In this document: piece after piece, positions 4,319 to 6,808 of the stretch
How the letters are laid out: each line of letters starts with the position of its first letter
Numbering within the stretch: position 1 is the stretch's first letter
Assembly (NCBI GenBank): GCA_003854995.1
Contig: RQOI01000096.1
Coordinates: forward strand, 1 to 6,808
Length of the DNA stretch: 6,808 nt
Reading direction: 5' to 3'
From: Candidatus Zhuqueibacterota bacterium
GTDB lineage: Bacteria; Zhuqueibacterota; Zhuqueibacteria; Residuimicrobiales; Krinioviventaceae
Program-made: the position numbers and the translations under genes
Notes under the pieces: generated by a model
What the model saw: only the letters and a program-made list of their open reading frames with translations
Told to the model about the DNA's origin: nothing
Databases searched by the model: none

Positions 4319-5845
4319 ATGAATCAGGTCATCATTGATGGCGAATCTCTGACGCTTCAGGATGTGGCGCGCGTCGCGCATCAGGGATATCGCATTTCGA
4401 TCGATCCCCTCGCCATTGAACGCATGCAGCGTTCGAGAAAATCCATTGAAAAAATTGTCGCAGCAGGTCGCAGAGTCTATGGTGTGAACACCGGCTTTGG
4501 CAAACTGAGCAATGTGCACATTTCGTCGGACGAGCTGCAGGAGCTGCAGTTGAACCTGGTCCTCAGCCATGCGTGCGGCACCGGCGACCTCGTGCCGGTG
4601 CCCATCGTGCGCGCCGCCCTGTTGCTCAAAGCCAACACGCTGTGCAAAGGCTATTCCGGCGCCCGACCGGACATCGCCCAGTTTCTGGTTAAGATGCTCA
4701 ACCGGCGCGTCCTTCCCAATATACCGGCAAAAGGCTCAGTCGGTGCTTCCGGAGATCTGGCGCCCCTGGCGCACATGACTCTCGTCATGCTCGGTCTGGG
4801 AGAAGCCACACTGGATGGCGTCGTGCTCTCGGGCGAAGAGGCGCTTCAGATCGCGCAACTGGAACCGATAAGGCTGCGTGCCAAAGAAGGATTGGCGCTG
4901 CTGAACGGCACCCAAATCATGACCGCGTATGCCGTCGAGGCGCTGCTGCGGGCGCACAATCTGGTGAAATTAGCCGACATTGCCGGCGCGATCACCGTCG
5001 AAAGCCTGCTTGGCACAGCCACTGCATTTGACGAGCGCATACAAATCGCGCGGGGATTTCCGGACCAGATTCAGGTAGCTCGCAATATGCGTTCTTTGAT
5101 GGCCGACAGCGAGATCACGGCATCGCACGCAAATTGCGATAAAGTGCAGGATCCGTATAGTTCGAGATGCATTCCTCAGGTGCATGGCGCCGTGCGCCAG
5201 GCCATTCGATACGCGACCGATGTCATCAAGATTGAGATGAACGCCGCAACCGACAATCCGCTGATATTCTGGGAGGATGGCGATGTCCTCTCCGGCGGCA
5301 ATTTTCATGGCCAGCCTGTCGCATCCGCGTGCGACACCCTGGCCATTGCTGTCGCTCAGTTGGCCAATATTTCCGAGCGGCGGCTGGAAAATTTGATGGA
5401 TGCCAGTCAAAGCGGCTTGCCGCCATTCCTCGCTCCGGAGAGCGGGGTGAATTCGGGCTATATGATTGCGCAGGTGACAGCGGCCGCGCTTGTGTCAGAA
5501 AATAAAGTCTTGTGTCATCCTGCCTCGGTTGATTCCATACCTACATCAGCGAATCAGGAAGATTTTGTCAGCATGGGGGCATTCGCAGCGCGCAAAGCGC
5601 TCGATGTCGTCGAAAACGCCGAGACCGTCATCGGCATAGAGCTGTTGGCAGGCTGCCAGGCCATCGAATTCCGGCGCAATCTGCGGCCGGGGCGCGGTTC
5701 CGGCATAGCTTATGAAACCGTTCGACAGCGCATACCGACGATGCAGCACGATCGATTGCTCAAGACCGATATCGACGCGATGAAAGGGCTTGTGAAAATA
5801 AACATAATTGTCAATAGTGTTGAAGCAGCTGTCGGAACGCTGTGA
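4319..5845 (+). CDS. hutH: Histidine ammonia-lyase
   Basis: This 508-residue protein of normal length deaminates L-histidine to trans-urocanate, the first step of histidine catabolism. The start at ATG 4319 (MNQVIIDGES) matches the family N-terminus and puts later residues on Pseudomonas putida numbering. A GGGA (4308-4311) serves as a weak ribosome-binding site. An upstream TTG at 4265 in the same frame lies in the dyad and is rejected. The MIO prosthetic group forms from A143-S144-G145 in GSVGASGDLAPLAH. Other active-site elements are Y54 in YGVNTGFG, the histidine-specific H84 in LSHACG, N196 in LLNGTQ, Y280 in QDPYSSR, F329 in GNFHG and E414 in SANQED. After E414-D415 the usual His is F416. 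No hutU, hutI or hutG is visible nearby. The stop is 16 bases before guaB, so the two are probably co-transcribed. Confidence 0.93.
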   Translation: MNQVIIDGESLTLQDVARVAHQGYRISIDPLAIERMQRSRKSIEKIVAAGRRVYGVNTGFGKLSNVHISSDELQELQLNLVLSHACGTGDLVPVPIVRAALLLKANTLCKGYSGARPDIAQFLVKMLNRRVLPNIPAKGSVGASGDLAPLAHMTLVMLGLGEATLDGVVLSGEEALQIAQLEPIRLRAKEGLALLNGTQIMTAYAVEALLRAHNLVKLADIAGAITVESLLGTATAFDERIQIARGFPDQIQVARNMRSLMADSEITASHANCDKVQDPYSSRCIPQVHGAVRQAIRYATDVIKIEMNAATDNPLIFWEDGDVLSGGNFHGQPVASACDTLAIAVAQLANISERRLENLMDASQSGLPPFLAPESGVNSGYMIAQVTAAALVSENKVLCHPASVDSIPTSANQEDFVSMGAFAARKALDVVENAETVIGIELLAGCQAIEFRRNLRPGRGSGIAYETVRQRIPTMQHDRLLKTDIDAMKGLVKINIIVNSVEAAVGTL

Positions 5846-5861
5846 TAACTGGAGAATCTGT

Positions 5862-6808
5862 ATGGGCCAAATCGTAAAGCAAGGCTTCACTTTTGATGAT
5901 GTACTGCTGATACCCTGCAAGTCAGAAGTATTGCCAAAAGAAGTGGATGTTCATACTCGTCTGAGCAAGCACATCAATCTGAATATTCCCATCGTGAGCG
6001 CGGCGATGGACACGGTCACAGAGTCTGGCCAGGCCATTGCTCTGGCGCGCGAAGGCGGCATCGGCATCATTCATAAAAACTGCTCCATTGAAGAGCAGAG
6101 GGATCAGATCGATCGTGTGAAACGATCGGAGAGCGGCATGATCATGAATCCGATCACGCTCGCCCCGGACCGCAAGGTGAGCGAAGCGATGGAGCTGATG
6201 AAACGGTATCGCATCTCCGGCATCCCAATCGTGGACGGCAGAAAACTCGTCGGTATTTTGACGAACCGGGATTTGCGTTTTGAAGTAGACACCAGCAAGC
6301 CGGTGAAATCCCTGATGACCAAGGAGAACCTCATCACCGTTCCGATCGGCACATCTCTGGACGATGCGGAAAAGATCTTGCAGAAACATCGAATCGAAAA
6401 GCTGCTCGTCGTCGATAAGGAGCAACGCTTAAAAGGTCTGATCACGGTCAAGGATGTGCAGAACCGCAAAAGATTTCCGTCCGCCGCTAAAGACAAACAC
6501 GGCCGCCTGTTGGTCGGCGCTGCTGTCGGTGTGGCAATGGATACGAAAGAGCGCACCGCGGCATTGGTGGAGGCCGGTGCAGACGTCATTGTCGTCGATA
6601 CGGCGCATGGCCATTCGCGTGGCGTGCTGCTCACCATCGAAATGCTGAAAAAGAACTTTGATGCGGAGATCATTGCCGGTAATATCGCGACAGCGGAAGC
6701 GTGTCAGGAATTGATCGATGCCGGCGTTGATGCTGTCAAGGTGGGAATAGGCCCGGGATCGATTTGCACAACGCGCGTCGTGGCCGGGACAGGGGTGCCA
6801 CAGCTGTC
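5862..6808 (+). CDS. guaB: Inosine-5'-monophosphate dehydrogenase (3' end beyond window)
   Basis: The start is ATG 5862 with GGAGA at 5851-5855. The reading frame stays open for 315 codons to the window edge. GuaB oxidises IMP to XMP with NAD+, the committed step of guanine nucleotide synthesis. Features in order: the N-terminal TFDDVLLIP (10-18) typical of IMPDH, VSAAMDTVTE (45-54), GGIGIIHKN (65-73), then two CBS domains. The first is about 93-150, with ISGIPIVDGRKLVGILTNRD; the second is about 151-205, with KLLVVDKEQRLKGLITVKD. The barrel resumes with VGAAVG (218-223), the NAD-site DTAHGHS (246-252), AGNIAT, and the active-site loop GPGSICTTR with nucleophile C302. The flap, the second half of the barrel and the C-terminus are missing from the window. 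There is no sign of damage. A PurR-type or CBS-mediated control cannot be judged from the sequence. Confidence 0.97.
   Translation, partial: MGQIVKQGFTFDDVLLIPCKSEVLPKEVDVHTRLSKHINLNIPIVSAAMDTVTESGQAIALAREGGIGIIHKNCSIEEQRDQIDRVKRSESGMIMNPITLAPDRKVSEAMELMKRYRISGIPIVDGRKLVGILTNRDLRFEVDTSKPVKSLMTKENLITVPIGTSLDDAEKILQKHRIEKLLVVDKEQRLKGLITVKDVQNRKRFPSAAKDKHGRLLVGAAVGVAMDTKERTAALVEAGADVIVVDTAHGHSRGVLLTIEMLKKNFDAEIIAGNIATAEACQELIDAGVDAVKVGIGPGSICTTRVVAGTGVPQL

Noticed and set aside
5922..6673. Minus-strand open frames of 167 and 189 codons opposite guaB
   Set aside because: guaB carries intact IMPDH motifs throughout on the plus strand; these frames show no domain and are shadows.
1..6808. tRNA, rRNA, CRISPR array, insertion sequence or integrase
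   Set aside because: I saw no regularly spaced repeats, no cloverleaf or rRNA sequence, and no transposase or recombinase motifs on either strand.

Overview
The window looks like a chromosomal segment of a bacterium that carries a sugar-degrading bacterial microcompartment (BMC) locus. Most genes are moderately GC-rich (the shell gene counts at about 63% GC), read rightward, and mostly have recognisable Shine-Dalgarno sites. The gene set (CoA-acylating aldehyde dehydrogenase tail, BMC-H shell protein, class II sugar-phosphate aldolase with a C-terminal targeting-like helix, acetate kinase-like enzyme) matches the fucose/rhamnose type of locus described in Planctomycetes and Verrucomicrobia and in related 'PVM-like' loci of other phyla. 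A Gram-negative host of the PVC or FCB kind is plausible, but this is inference; nothing here fixes the phylum.

Layout. 1-96: last 31 codons of a BMC-type aldehyde dehydrogenase. 106-845: an AT-rich (about 37% GC) two-gene cassette, a minimal nucleotidyltransferase and an 89-residue partner with an internal repeat, overlapping by 4 bases and resembling a toxin-antitoxin or AbiE/MNT-like module. 863-1138: BMC-H shell protein. 1151-1969: class II aldolase. 1979-2011: strong intrinsic terminator. 2021-3250: divergent acetate kinase. 3251-3464: non-coding gap with a long two-part inverted repeat and a weak sigma-54-like element. 3465-4151: membrane-anchored lytic transglycosylase, closed by an intrinsic terminator at 4158-4186. 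4187-4318: structured leader with a perfect 12-bp inverted repeat and a possible promoter. 4319-5845: histidine ammonia-lyase (hutH). 5862-6808: IMP dehydrogenase (guaB), cut by the window end.

How the genes would work together (family knowledge plus inference): the aldolase splits fuculose-1-phosphate or rhamnulose-1-phosphate into dihydroxyacetone phosphate and lactaldehyde. The shell confines the aldehyde, the aldehyde dehydrogenase makes an acyl-CoA, a phosphotransacylase (not in this window) would make the acyl phosphate, and the acetate kinase-like enzyme would recover ATP. The transglycosylase, hutH and guaB are unrelated housekeeping or catabolic functions beyond the operon end.

Most noteworthy are the nucleotidyltransferase cassette embedded between BMC genes without a break in the operon, the non-canonical active-site residues of the acetate kinase, the terminator placed almost on its ribosome-binding site, and the palindrome upstream of hutH.
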